Origin: Arthrobacter sp. Alg241-R88
Lineage (GTDB): Bacteria; Actinomycetota; Actinomycetes; Actinomycetales; Micrococcaceae
Assembly: GCF_900537115.1 (NCBI RefSeq)
Contig: NZ_UNRG01000002.1
Location: 735,924 to 799,923 of the forward strand
Direction of reading: 5' to 3'
DNA: 64,000 nt
Part shown: positions 7,665 to 17,071 of the stretch, one piece after another
Layout: the number at the start of each line of letters is the position of its first letter
Numbering within the stretch: the first letter of the stretch is position 1
Notes under the pieces: generated by a model
Databases searched by the model: none
The model's input: the letters and a program-made list of their open reading frames with translations, nothing else
What the model was told of the DNA's origin: nothing
Program-made: the position numbers and the translations under genes

Positions 7665-9728
7665 ATGGACACAGCTACCGGCACACTGCGCATGACGCTC
7701 GCTGACGTCGCCTCGCTGGCTCAGGTCCAGCGGCCTGTCGTATCCATGTGGCGGAAGCGCAGCAGCGGCGGCCCGCTTCCGTTTCCGGGAGCTGCAGCGA
7801 CAGCCAACGGGGTCGAACTTTTCGACGCCGACGAGGTCACCGCCTGGCTCCAGGCAACCGGCCGGGGCAACAATCCGGAGGCGCACAACGACGTCGCGGT
7901 TTACGCCAAACTCACGGTCCCAGCAGCCGAAGCGCCCAGGAACAGCCGCCAAACGTTCGACGGCCTGACCTCGCTCCTTGCCCTGAAGGTCATCACGGGA
8001 GAAACGCTGAGCAAAAGCAGCGCTGCCGATTTGCTGGACGCTGCAGACGAAGCGGATCCGGACGATGTATTCCTCTACTCGGAGTTGGAGGCCCTCGGCT
8101 CCGCACTTCCCGGCCTTGCCAGCTTCGCGGACAGGCTGGCGGACAGTGCGTTCAGTGCGTCGGCGGCTTTCGAGAAGCTGCTGGGCCACCGCTTCAAGGA
8201 AGGCCTGCGCGAGCACTCAGACACCGCGCTAACGGACGCCGCACTAAAGCTCGTCGCTGCCGCAGCCACGGGGCTCGCCTCCACGCTGGACAGCAGGCCC
8301 CTTTTCGTCGACTCCACCCCGGGCGGGAGCGATGTAATGCTCAGCATCGTCCACCAGTTCGGCGAATCTGCGCCGGTCACCTTCCTGAATGCGGACCACG
8401 ACGGCGGCGCCTCACGGTTGGCCCGCCGGCGCCTTGCAGTGCACGGCACGGACAGCGGGCCGGTGAGGGTGGACGCCAAGGGTGCCTTTGCCGTCAGCGG
8501 CCCTGCTGTGCACGTGGCGCAGTATCCGGCACCGGGCGATCCGGCCCTGGATACCGTCGGCATCCTGTCCGGCATCGAGAACATCGTGCTTCAGATGGAT
8601 GATTCCCAGCGGGCGGTTGTCATCGCTCCTGCCCGGGTTCTCTGTGATGCCCTCCCTGGCGAAGCCGGCAACCTCCGCTCCGATCTCCTGCGGTCCGGCC
8701 GCGTGCGTGCCATCGTCCGGCTTCAGCAGGGGATGCTTCGCGCCAAACCGCGTGAGCCGCAGGCGCTGTGGGTGCTAGGGCCTTCCTTCGCGGACGTTCC
8801 CATCGCGGACCGGTGGACAATGGTGGCCGACCTGAGCACCACCCCGCTCACCCTCGACGTGAGCCAGGACCTGATCAGTGACGTCGTCGCCTCCATGGGT
8901 GACCGCGCCACCATTCGCGCGCACTCCTTCCGGTTCGCCCGCCTTGTGCAGACCCGTGTCCTCCTTGCACGGACCGGCGCATTGGTGAGCGTCCCTCCAG
9001 GGAGAAGTACGACGGCGGCAGCCGGCGCCGAGGCAGCGCTTCGGGTTGAGAAACTCGTCCGGGTCCTTTCCTCCTCCGCGGCCGAGTCGTCAGCACTGCC
9101 CGCTGTTCTGCCCACCGAGTCCAACGCCCCGCCGCCTCCTGCGACTGTCCAGGATCTCATCAACTCCGGCAACCTCAAGTACCTCAAAGGCATCCGCCTT
9201 GAAGTGGCTGACCTACAAGGTAAGGCCGGAAGCAGGATCCTGGGCCGCGAGGAACTGATGGATCCGCATCACGCTGAGCCGCGCTTCATCACCCTCCTGG
9301 ACTTCGCTGCCAAGTACCCGGCAGGGCGGCTCACTGAGCCGGGTGACGTCGTCTTCTGTACCAGCCCACGGCCTGCCACAATGGTCGATACCGAGGGCGG
9401 CGCCGTCGTCGTCTTTCCTGCGCGGATCCTGAGAATTGACCAAGGTGACCCGGGCGGCCTGCTGCCCGCCGTCGTCGCCGCTGACATAAATGGCCTCAAT
9501 CCCGCCGACAAGACCTGGCGCAACTGGCGGCTCCGCCGTACAGCGGAAGCGCAGCGCCAACCGCTAACGAACGCCCTGGAAGCCCTGCAACACGAGCAGG
9601 CCCAAGCCCGCGAACGCCTCAAACAACTGGAGGAACTCGCTACCCTGATTACGGACGGCGTAGCGGGCGGAAGCCTCACCCTGACAGACCCCATTTCCAT
9701 CGCCGCACCAGAAGAAGGAACTGCATAA
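7665..9728 (+). CDS. HTH protein fused to a degenerate N6-adenine methyltransferase fold
   Basis: This 687-residue product from ATG 7,665 is preferred over in-frame starts at 7,611 and 7,635 because AAGGGTG precedes it. Residues 10-66 look like a DNA-binding HTH (TLADVASLAQVQRPVVSMWR). The middle resembles HsdM-type methylases: SRLARRRLAVHG (about 250-261) and RVRAIVRLQQG followed by PQALWVLG. However, the SAM motif is replaced by FVDSTPGGSD, and where NPPF/Y should be the sequence reads AQYPAPGD. The C-terminal 200 residues resemble an HsdS recognition half plus a helical stalk. It overlaps hsdM by one base (TAATG). It is probably a catalytically dead regulatory or specificity subunit of the RM complex. 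Confidence 0.7.
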   Translation: MDTATGTLRMTLADVASLAQVQRPVVSMWRKRSSGGPLPFPGAAATANGVELFDADEVTAWLQATGRGNNPEAHNDVAVYAKLTVPAAEAPRNSRQTFDGLTSLLALKVITGETLSKSSAADLLDAADEADPDDVFLYSELEALGSALPGLASFADRLADSAFSASAAFEKLLGHRFKEGLREHSDTALTDAALKLVAAAATGLASTLDSRPLFVDSTPGGSDVMLSIVHQFGESAPVTFLNADHDGGASRLARRRLAVHGTDSGPVRVDAKGAFAVSGPAVHVAQYPAPGDPALDTVGILSGIENIVLQMDDSQRAVVIAPARVLCDALPGEAGNLRSDLLRSGRVRAIVRLQQGMLRAKPREPQALWVLGPSFADVPIADRWTMVADLSTTPLTLDVSQDLISDVVASMGDRATIRAHSFRFARLVQTRVLLARTGALVSVPPGRSTTAAAGAEAALRVEKLVRVLSSSAAESSALPAVLPTESNAPPPPATVQDLINSGNLKYLKGIRLEVADLQGKAGSRILGREELMDPHHAEPRFITLLDFAAKYPAGRLTEPGDVVFCTSPRPATMVDTEGGAVVVFPARILRIDQGDPGGLLPAVVAADINGLNPADKTWRNWRLRRTAEAQRQPLTNALEALQHEQAQARERLKQLEELATLITDGVAGGSLTLTDPISIAAPEEGTA

Positions 9729-11356
9729 TGCCCCCGAAGTTGAAGGTGGACCTCGCCCCGTCCACCATGAAGGAACTCAAGGACACCCTCTGGAAGGCGG
9801 CAGACAAGCTCCGCGGCTCGATGGATGCCTCACAATACAAGGACGTGATCCTGGGGCTCGTGTTCCTGAAGTACGTGTCGGACGCGTTCGAGGAGCGGCG
9901 CGGGCAGATCCAAGCGGAGCTGGAGGCGGAGGGGCTCAACGAGGAGCAGATCGCCCAGCTGATCGACGACGTGGACGAGTACACCGGCCGCGGCGTGTTT
10001 TGGGTATCGCCCCGGGCTCGTTGGACCTACCTCGCAGAGAACGCCAAGGGCTTGGACGCGGTGGACGGCGCGGCACCCAAGTCCATCGGCCTTCTGATCG
10101 ATGAGGCAATGGAGCTCATCATGCAGGCCAACAAGAGCCTGGCCGCCACGCTCCCCAAGATCTACAACCGGGACAACGTGGACCAGCGCCGCCTGGGCGA
10201 GCTGCTGGACCTCTTCAACTCTGCGCGGTTCACCGGCCAGGGCGCCAGCAAGGCGCGTGACCTGCTGGGCGAGGTGTACGAGTACTTCCTGGAGAAGTTC
10301 GCCAAGGCCGAGGGCAAGCGCGGCGGCGAGTTCTACACGCCGGCTGGCGTAGTCCGCGTGCTGGTGGAGGTGCTGGAGCCGCACCGCGGGCGTGTTTATG
10401 ACCCGTGCTGCGGTTCTGGTGGCATGTTCGTCCAGGCGGAGAAGTTCCTGGCCGCGCACCACCTGGAGGGCTCGGACATCTCGGTTTATGGCCAGGAGCT
10501 CAACGAGCGCACCTGGCGGATGGCGAAGATGAACCTGGCCATCCACGGCCTGAACGCCAACCTGGCGTCGCGTTGGGGCGACACATTCGCCCGTGACCAG
10601 CACCCGGAGCTGACCTGGAACAACGGCGCGGACTTCATCATGGCCAACCCGCCGTTCAACATCAAGGACTGGGCCCGCTCGGAGTCGGATCCGCGCTGGA
10701 AGTACGGCGTCCCGCCCGCGGGCAACGCCAACTACGCCTGGATCCAGCACATCATCTCCAAGCTGGCGCCCGGCGGCAGCGCCGGCGTGGTCATGGCCAA
10801 CGGGTCCATGTCCTCCAACTCCGGCGGTGAGGGCGAGATCCGCGCCCAGCTGGTGGAGGCCGACCTCGTCTCCTGCATGGTGGCGCTGCCCACCCAGCTG
10901 TTCCGCAGCACCGGCATCCCGGTGTGCACCTGGTTCTTCGCCAAAGATAAGACTGTCGGGCCGCGCGGGTCCGTGGACCGGACCGGGCAGGTGCTCTTCA
11001 TCGACGCCCGGAACCTGGGCTACATGGTGGACCGCGCCGAGCGCGCCTTGTCCGACGACGACATCGCCAAGATTGCCAACACCTACCACGCCTGGCGCGG
11101 GACTTCTTCTGCCGTTGAAGCAGGGCTGACGTACGACGATGAGGCGGGCTTCTGCTATTCGGCTTCACTTGCCGAGGTCAAGGCAGCGGACTATGCGCTG
11201 ACGCCCGGACGGTATGTTGGGGCTGCTGATGTGGAGGACGATGGCGAGCCGATCGAGGAGAAGATCGCCCGGCTTTCGAAGGAGCTGTTTGAGCAGTTCG
11301 AGGAATCCGAGCGGCTGGCGACGGTTGTGCGCGAGCAGTTGGGGCGGGTGTTGTGA
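9728..11356 (+). CDS. hsdM: Type I restriction-modification DNA methyltransferase subunit
   Basis: This 542-residue HsdM has a helical N-terminal domain (about 10-170) and an N6-adenine methylase domain with SAM-binding motif I DPCCGSGG (225-232) and catalytic NPPF (307-310). The segment KRGGEFYTPAGVVR (198-211), typical of HsdM, is present. It methylates adenine in the target chosen by HsdS, protecting host DNA. Length is normal for the family. The gene overlaps both neighbours (TAATG upstream, GTGA downstream), so it is cotranscribed with the pseudo-methylase and hsdS. Confidence 0.95.
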   Translation: MPPKLKVDLAPSTMKELKDTLWKAADKLRGSMDASQYKDVILGLVFLKYVSDAFEERRGQIQAELEAEGLNEEQIAQLIDDVDEYTGRGVFWVSPRARWTYLAENAKGLDAVDGAAPKSIGLLIDEAMELIMQANKSLAATLPKIYNRDNVDQRRLGELLDLFNSARFTGQGASKARDLLGEVYEYFLEKFAKAEGKRGGEFYTPAGVVRVLVEVLEPHRGRVYDPCCGSGGMFVQAEKFLAAHHLEGSDISVYGQELNERTWRMAKMNLAIHGLNANLASRWGDTFARDQHPELTWNNGADFIMANPPFNIKDWARSESDPRWKYGVPPAGNANYAWIQHIISKLAPGGSAGVVMANGSMSSNSGGEGEIRAQLVEADLVSCMVALPTQLFRSTGIPVCTWFFAKDKTVGPRGSVDRTGQVLFIDARNLGYMVDRAERALSDDDIAKIANTYHAWRGTSSAVEAGLTYDDEAGFCYSASLAEVKAADYALTPGRYVGAADVEDDGEPIEEKIARLSKELFEQFEESERLATVVREQLGRVL

Positions 11357-12546
11357 ACTGGTCAACCTTGGTCCTCGGTGACTCACTTGAAGTACTCATC
11401 GATAACCGGGGCAAGAACCCCGAATTCAGCGAACAAGGCATTCCGGCCATCTCCGGTATGTACGTCGGAGACGGGGCCCTCGATGTCTCTTCGGCGCGGC
11501 GAGTCTCTCCAGAAGTTTGGGACAAGTGGATGCCAAGTAAGACTCAGAAGCACGATGTGGTCCTGACAAGCGAGGCCCCACTTGGCAGAGTCGCACTGGT
11601 GCCGTCAGATGAGCCTCTTACACTGACGCAGAGAGTCTTCGGGCTGAGGGGACGGGCCGGCGTTCTTGATAGCCGCTTTCTGTTCTACGCGTTTCAAACA
11701 GCGCAGGTTCAGGCTGACCTCCAGGGTCGGGCGACGGGGACCACAGTCCTGGGTATTCGTCAACCCGCTCTTCTAAAGGTCCAAATTCCGGCACCCTCTT
11801 TTGAGGAACAGCAAGCAATCGCTGAGGTTCTGGGCGCCCTCGACGACAAGATCGCCGCCAACACCAAGCTCGTTGCAACTGTCGATGACTTCTGCACGAG
11901 TCTTGTATACCGGGGCTCAACGAGCGGTACATTCTGTCAGCTTTCCGAGGTTGCTTCCGTCAAGTCTGGATATTCATTCAAAAGCAAGGACTGGCAGGAG
12001 ACCGGCGTTCCGGTCGTCAAAATCGGAAACATTAAGCCTGGCATCGTGGATCTGGATGGCTGTTCGTTCGTCAGTAATGCAGTGGCGCTCGACGCCGCCA
12101 GTTTTCGTCTGCACGACAAGGACATTCTAATAGCTATGACTGGGTATGTGGGGGAAGTTGCCCGACACCGAGGGCAGGCCCGAGTTCTTCTCAATCAACG
12201 GGTAGGCCGATTCGCGGTCACTGATCCCAATCGCCTGACGGCCGACTATCTCTACTATTTTTTGCGGCTTGCGCATGTCAAAGCCGCCTTCATCGCAAAA
12301 GGGCAGGGGTCCGCACAGCAGAATATCGGCGCTGGGGACATCTTGGGAATAATGATTCCCCTACCAGATGCCGACAGACTCCATTCTCTGACTGCTGTAC
12401 TTGAAGCCCTCGACAACAAAATTGGAGGCCTTATCAGAGAAAGAACCTGCTTGGCCGTTACCCGCGACGCTCTCCTCCCCCAGCTCATGTCCGGCAAGCT
12501 CCGGGTTAAGGACGCGGAGAAAGTCCTGGAGAACGCCGGTGTGTAA
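11353..12546 (+). CDS. hsdS: Type I restriction-modification specificity subunit
   Basis: This 397-residue HsdS starts with GTG inside the hsdM stop. Two target-recognition domains are separated and ended by conserved helices: PSFEEQQAIAEVLGALDDKIAAN near 150-172 (split by position) and a second LTAVLEALDNKIGGLI near 350-365. This two-half layout sets a bipartite recognition sequence. TRD sequences have lower GC and different codon use from hsdM, as is usual for exchanged specificity domains. The recognition site cannot be read from the sequence. Confidence 0.93.
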   Translation: MNWSTLVLGDSLEVLIDNRGKNPEFSEQGIPAISGMYVGDGALDVSSARRVSPEVWDKWMPSKTQKHDVVLTSEAPLGRVALVPSDEPLTLTQRVFGLRGRAGVLDSRFLFYAFQTAQVQADLQGRATGTTVLGIRQPALLKVQIPAPSFEEQQAIAEVLGALDDKIAANTKLVATVDDFCTSLVYRGSTSGTFCQLSEVASVKSGYSFKSKDWQETGVPVVKIGNIKPGIVDLDGCSFVSNAVALDAASFRLHDKDILIAMTGYVGEVARHRGQARVLLNQRVGRFAVTDPNRLTADYLYYFLRLAHVKAAFIAKGQGSAQQNIGAGDILGIMIPLPDADRLHSLTAVLEALDNKIGGLIRERTCLAVTRDALLPQLMSGKLRVKDAEKVLENAGV

Positions 12547-12567
12547 ACGCGCAATGCGGTTGTAGTG

Positions 12568-12583
12568 GGCTGCCGGGGCAGCC
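12568..12583. promoter_or_regulatory. 16-bp palindrome between hsdS and hsdR
   Basis: GGCTGCC-GG-GGCAGCC is a perfect inverted repeat in the 87-bp hsdS-hsdR gap. It could form a small hairpin or act as an operator delaying hsdR relative to the methylase. No T-run follows, so a strong intrinsic terminator is unlikely. Confidence 0.35.
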
Positions 12584-12633
12584 GCCCGAAGCCTGAGTAA
12601 GCTGAACATCAAATCGATTGTGGGGGAATCACC

Positions 12634-15600
12634 GTGACAGCACCAGCAGTAGCCTTTTCGGAAGCCGACTGGGAAGGTGCCGCGAAGGAGCGGCTCGGCG
12701 AGCTGGACTGGAAGCCGCTGGAGGGCCAGGCGATCGCGTCCGGCACCGGGGAACGCGAGTCCTGGTCCGAGCTTCTGATCCGGCCACGCCTGCTCGCCGC
12801 CCTCCAGCGCCTCAACCCGACGGTCCCCGCCCAGTACCTGCAGCAGGCCCTGGCGGAAATAGCCTCACCCAACTCGAACGACGCGATGGCCGAGAACCAC
12901 CGCATCCACAACTGCCTCGTCGACGGCTACCGGCTGACCTACATCGACTCCGACGGCAACGAAGCCAACCCGACCATCCGGCTGCTCAGCCAGGCACCGG
13001 ACCAGAACGACTGGCTCGCCGTCAACCAGGTCACCCTGGTGCAGGGCGACTACAAACGGCGTTTCGACGTCGTGCTCTACTGCAACGGCATGCCCGTCAG
13101 CATCATCGAACTCAAGAAGGCTGGCAGCGCCCAGGCCGACCTCCCCGGCGCCCACGCCCAGCTCCAGACTTACCTCCGCGAATTCCCCATGGCGTTCCGC
13201 TTCTGCGTCTTCACGCTCGCTACCGACGGAATCCAGGCCAAGTACGGAACGCCGTTCACCCCCTTCAACCACTTCTCACCGTGGAACGTTGACGACGACG
13301 GCGTCCCCGTCGCCCAGGGCTACATGGTGGACGGCGATGCCGTTACCGCACTCGACACCGCACTGGATGGGCTCTACAACCAGGAACGTTTTCTGCAGCT
13401 GACGCGCAACTTCACCGCATTCGACCAGGGCTCGGGCGGGCTGGCCAAGCGCATTGCCAAGCCGCACCAGTACTACGCCGTCACCAAGGCAGTGGCCAGC
13501 ACCATCCAGGCGGTGGAGAGCAACGGCAAGGCGGGTGTTGTTTGGCACACGCAGGGTTCGGGCAAGTCCATGGAGATGGAATTGTATGCCAACATGGTGG
13601 CGCGTGCACCCAAGTTGAAGAACCCCACCGTCGTGGTAATCACGGACCGGAACGAGCTCGACGGGCAGCTGTTTGAAGGCTTTGACCGCAGCCTGCTCCT
13701 CGCCGAGTCGCCGAAGCAGATCAGGAAGCGTTCCGAGCTGCGGGAGGAGCTGAGCAATCGGACAACCGGCGGCATCTACTTCACCACCCTGCAGAAGTTC
13801 GGCCGCAGCAAATCCGAGAAGGACGCCGGCACAGATCACCCGCTGCTGTCCGACCGGCGCAACATCATCGTGGTGGTGGACGAAGCCCACCGCAGCCACT
13901 ACGACGACCTGGACGGCTACGCGCGGCACCTGCGCGACGCCCTGCCGAACGCCACGCTCATCGCGTTCACCGGCACACCGATCTCCTTCGACGACCGCAA
14001 CACCCAGGACGTCTTCGGCGACTACATCGACATCTACGACCTCTCGCGGGCGGTCGAGGACGGCGCCACCGTGCCCGTGTACTTCGAGCCGCGGCTGATC
14101 AAGGTGGGACTGGCTGCGGACGTCACCGAGGAGATCTTGGACCAGGCGGCCGATGAGGCAACCCTGGGAGTGGACGACACCGAGCGGGCGCGCCTCGAGG
14201 CGAGTGTCGCCGTCGTGAACGCCGTTTACGGTGCTCCGCAGCGCGTTGCTGCCCTCGCCGAGGATTTGGTGGCGCACTGGGAGAACCGGCGCGAGCGGAT
14301 GGGCAAGTTCATCGAGGCGCCGGGCAAGGCGATGATTGTGGGCGGGACGCGGGAGATCTGCGCGAAGCTGTACTCCGCAATCGTGGAGCTGCGACCTGAC
14401 TGGCATTCTGACGACCTGTCCAAGGGCAAGATCAAGGTAGTGTACTCGGGCGACGCGACCGATACGCCCCCGGTATCCGACCATGTGCGCCGGGATTCGT
14501 TGAATGCCCAGGTCAAGGAGCGGCTCAAGAATGTGGACGACGAGCTGGAGCTGGTGATCGTCAAGGACATGATGCTCACCGGGTACGACTCTCCCCCGTT
14601 GCACACCCTGTACCTGGACCGGCCGCTCAAGGGTGCGCTGCTGATGCAGACGTTGGCCCGGGTGAACCGCACGTTCCGTGGCAAGGAGGACGGCCTGCTC
14701 TTGGCGTACGCGCCGCTGGCGGAGAATCTGGCCAAGGCGCTGGGCGAGTACACGCAGTCGGACCGGGCGAACAAGCCGGTGGGCAGGAACATCGACGAGG
14801 CTGTGGGGCTGACGGTTTCTCTGGTGGAGTCCCTGCGTTCCCTGCTTGCCGGCTATGACTGGAAGTCGGTGCTGATGAAGGGCGGGCCGAAATCGTTCCT
14901 CAACGCAGTGACTGGTGTGGTCAGTTACCTGCGGAATCCCGCCACGCCGGGCAATCAGCCTGCGGACGGCGACGACTCGCTTGCTTCCAATTACCGCAAG
15001 TTCTCCAGCCAGCTGTCCCGTGCTTGGGCCCTGTGCTCCGGTTCGGATACGTTGGCCGAGCTACGTCCCGAGATCCAGGTGTACGAGGAAATCCGCGTCT
15101 GGATGGCTAAGTACGACGCCGCCGACCGGCAGGCGAGCGGTGAGCCGGTACCCGAGGAGATCCAGCGGCTGCTGGGGAATTTAATTGGGCAAGCGACTTC
15201 CTCCGGCGAGGTGCTGGACATCTACGACGCGGCCGGCATGCCGAAGCCCTCCCTGGATGACCTGACGCCGGAGTTCATCGCAAAGACGCAGAAGGCCCGG
15301 AACCCCCAGCTGGCCATCGAGGCGCTACGGAAGCTCATTGCCGACGAGTCTGCTTCCTCTACCCGGAACAACGTGATCCGGCAGCGGGCGTTCTCAGAGC
15401 GGATCACCGAGCTGATGAAGAAGTACACGAACCAGCAGCTCACATCTGCCGACGTGATTGCGGAGCTGGTGCAGCTGGCGCGTGAAGTTGCTGCCGAAGG
15501 TAAGCGTGGGGAGCACTTCACTCCCCCGCTGAATTCGGACGAGCTGGCCTTCTACGACGCCGTGGCCCAAAACCAGTCGGCGGTGGAGGTGCAAGGCGAA

Positions 15601-15822
15601 GGCGTCCTGGCAGACATTGCCCGGGAACTGGTAGCTGTAATGCGGCGCGACGTACGGACTGATTGGACGGTGCGCGATGACGTCCGCGCGAAGCTACGGT
15701 CCTCCATTAAGCGACTCCTGGTCCGTTTCGGCTACCCGCCAGACAAGCAGCCCGAGGCTATCAAGCTCGTGATGGAGCAGATGGAGTCAATGGCGCCGCG
15801 GTTTGCCGAGGCGCATCTTTAG
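12634..15822 (+). CDS. hsdR: Type I restriction endonuclease subunit R
   Basis: This 1,062-residue HsdR starts with GTG behind GGGGGAA. The N-terminal nuclease domain has FDVVLYCNGMP then IELKK, giving D145 and E159-x-K161 of the PD-(D/E)xK site. The SF2 translocase follows with Walker A TQGSGKS (306-312), DEAH (416-419) and FTGTP (motif III). The C-terminal third is helical, as expected for docking to HsdM/HsdS. It cleaves unmodified DNA after ATP-driven translocation. Size and motifs are complete, so the system appears intact. Confidence 0.95.
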   Translation: MTAPAVAFSEADWEGAAKERLGELDWKPLEGQAIASGTGERESWSELLIRPRLLAALQRLNPTVPAQYLQQALAEIASPNSNDAMAENHRIHNCLVDGYRLTYIDSDGNEANPTIRLLSQAPDQNDWLAVNQVTLVQGDYKRRFDVVLYCNGMPVSIIELKKAGSAQADLPGAHAQLQTYLREFPMAFRFCVFTLATDGIQAKYGTPFTPFNHFSPWNVDDDGVPVAQGYMVDGDAVTALDTALDGLYNQERFLQLTRNFTAFDQGSGGLAKRIAKPHQYYAVTKAVASTIQAVESNGKAGVVWHTQGSGKSMEMELYANMVARAPKLKNPTVVVITDRNELDGQLFEGFDRSLLLAESPKQIRKRSELREELSNRTTGGIYFTTLQKFGRSKSEKDAGTDHPLLSDRRNIIVVVDEAHRSHYDDLDGYARHLRDALPNATLIAFTGTPISFDDRNTQDVFGDYIDIYDLSRAVEDGATVPVYFEPRLIKVGLAADVTEEILDQAADEATLGVDDTERARLEASVAVVNAVYGAPQRVAALAEDLVAHWENRRERMGKFIEAPGKAMIVGGTREICAKLYSAIVELRPDWHSDDLSKGKIKVVYSGDATDTPPVSDHVRRDSLNAQVKERLKNVDDELELVIVKDMMLTGYDSPPLHTLYLDRPLKGALLMQTLARVNRTFRGKEDGLLLAYAPLAENLAKALGEYTQSDRANKPVGRNIDEAVGLTVSLVESLRSLLAGYDWKSVLMKGGPKSFLNAVTGVVSYLRNPATPGNQPADGDDSLASNYRKFSSQLSRAWALCSGSDTLAELRPEIQVYEEIRVWMAKYDAADRQASGEPVPEEIQRLLGNLIGQATSSGEVLDIYDAAGMPKPSLDDLTPEFIAKTQKARNPQLAIEALRKLIADESASSTRNNVIRQRAFSERITELMKKYTNQQLTSADVIAELVQLAREVAAEGKRGEHFTPPLNSDELAFYDAVAQNQSAVEVQGEGVLADIARELVAVMRRDVRTDWTVRDDVRAKLRSSIKRLLVRFGYPPDKQPEAIKLVMEQMESMAPRFAEAHL

Positions 15823-15878
15823 CCACAAGACCTTCTGCCACGAGGCAGTTGTTACCAATCACGAAAAATGGGGAAATC

Positions 15879-16382
15879 ATGTCGTCTTACGATTCATCTG
15901 CTGGGCTTAGCAGCCCGGCTCTTCCACCGCTTCCGGAAGCCGCTCCGCGGGTGGACACCGGCAAACGAAAAGGCCGGCTTAAAACGTTGACTGCGGCAGC
16001 AGGACTGATCCAGTTGGCACGGATCATTCTGGGCGCAGTCCTGGGATTGTTATTCATCCTGACGTGGATCGGCACCGGTCCCGCCGTGGTTGATGCCGGC
16101 AGCCCTTCTGACTGGAACTCCGAACTCGCCGCAGCCAGCGTCAAGAACGAAGTCAATAACGGCGAAACGAAGGGCGCTCCGCAGCAGTCAGTTGTGAATG
16201 GCTGGTATGCCAACGACCTTGCGGCTATCACCGCCTCGCAGAATACGTACCTTGCAGCCAGTTCCGCTAGGAACGGCACGCTCTTAATGCTGCTGGGGTT
16301 GGGGGTTGCAGGAGAATTGATTCTTCGAGGACTTGATCGTGCTCGGCAGCTAGGGACAACAAGCTACGAGGAGCGGATTTGA
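15879..16382 (+). CDS. Two-TM membrane protein, first gene of an overlapping triad
   Basis: ATG 15,879 is preferred because GGGGA lies just before it; an earlier in-frame start at 15,849 lacks this. The 167-residue product has a Pro-rich N-terminus, a basic GKRKGR patch, a hydrophobic segment at about 43-67, an extracytoplasmic loop of about 60 residues, and a second hydrophobic segment near 132-150 followed by basic residues. No enzyme motif is visible. Its stop overlaps the TTG start of the next gene (TTGA). Confidence 0.65.
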   Translation: MSSYDSSAGLSSPALPPLPEAAPRVDTGKRKGRLKTLTAAAGLIQLARIILGAVLGLLFILTWIGTGPAVVDAGSPSDWNSELAAASVKNEVNNGETKGAPQQSVVNGWYANDLAAITASQNTYLAASSARNGTLLMLLGLGVAGELILRGLDRARQLGTTSYEERI

Positions 16383-17071
16383 AAACTTGGATTACTGTTC
16401 TAGCCGCACTGGCTGGAACGGCCGGACTGATCGCAACCATAGTTTCTGCTTGGGGTACGTCGGCCGGGTTAGCTGTATTGATCGTGGGAGTTATAGGGAT
16501 CATCTTGCTAGGCGTCCAAGTTTATTTAGATATATGGGGGAAGTCTCGTAAATTTAGGCGGTTCCGCAATCAAGACGCGCCGGAGGGCCGGCGCGCAGTC
16601 AAAGTTTACATGGACCAACTTCTTTCCAAGGGCGAAAATGTTGCTATATTCACAAGAGATATGAGCTGGGTTGATGGTGATACTGAAGTCCTGTTAACGC
16701 AAAAGGCGAAGAAAAACAACTTAACTGTCTTCATGCTCAAAGCGAATGATCTGAGTGCGAGACTGAGTACTGCTGGCGCAGAAATCTACTACTACGAAAC
16801 CATCACTGGTGATCGCCCGATCATGTCCCGCTTTACCCTTATCAACTTGGGACGGAGTCAGGCAGAGCTTGCAATTGGCCATCGTGACGAAGATGTCCAC
16901 ACTATCGAAATGTTCAGCAATCCACGTGAATACGCACTTACTTTAGCTCAGGACATGTTTTTGCTCCTCAAGGATACCTTTGCGATCCTAGACAAGGCTC
17001 AGACGCTTCCCTCTGTTCCTCACGTACGTGAAGGAACAGGGAACCTTGCTCCGAGTGAAGCATCCAACTGA
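16379..17071 (+). CDS. Membrane-anchored protein with a cytoplasmic alpha/beta domain
   Basis: This 230-residue product has a TTG start supported by GAGGAGCGG. Two hydrophobic segments (about 4-25 and 29-50) are followed by a basic stop-transfer segment (KSRKFRRFR). The rest is a soluble alpha/beta domain with ENVAIFTRDMSW, NNLTVFMLKAND and AEIYYYET, which recalls phospholipase-D-like sensor domains lacking the HKD catalytic pair. That comparison is by eye. GC is clearly below the genome norm. The gene overlaps both neighbours, suggesting a membrane sensor or effector made with the other two. Confidence 0.65.
   Translation: MKTWITVLAALAGTAGLIATIVSAWGTSAGLAVLIVGVIGIILLGVQVYLDIWGKSRKFRRFRNQDAPEGRRAVKVYMDQLLSKGENVAIFTRDMSWVDGDTEVLLTQKAKKNNLTVFMLKANDLSARLSTAGAEIYYYETITGDRPIMSRFTLINLGRSQAELAIGHRDEDVHTIEMFSNPREYALTLAQDMFLLLKDTFAILDKAQTLPSVPHVREGTGNLAPSEASN

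Noticed and set aside
7418..7693. Minus-strand frame of 91 codons covering the RM promoter region
   Set aside because: It covers the palindrome and the start of a well-supported gene, with Ser/Arg-rich composition and no family.
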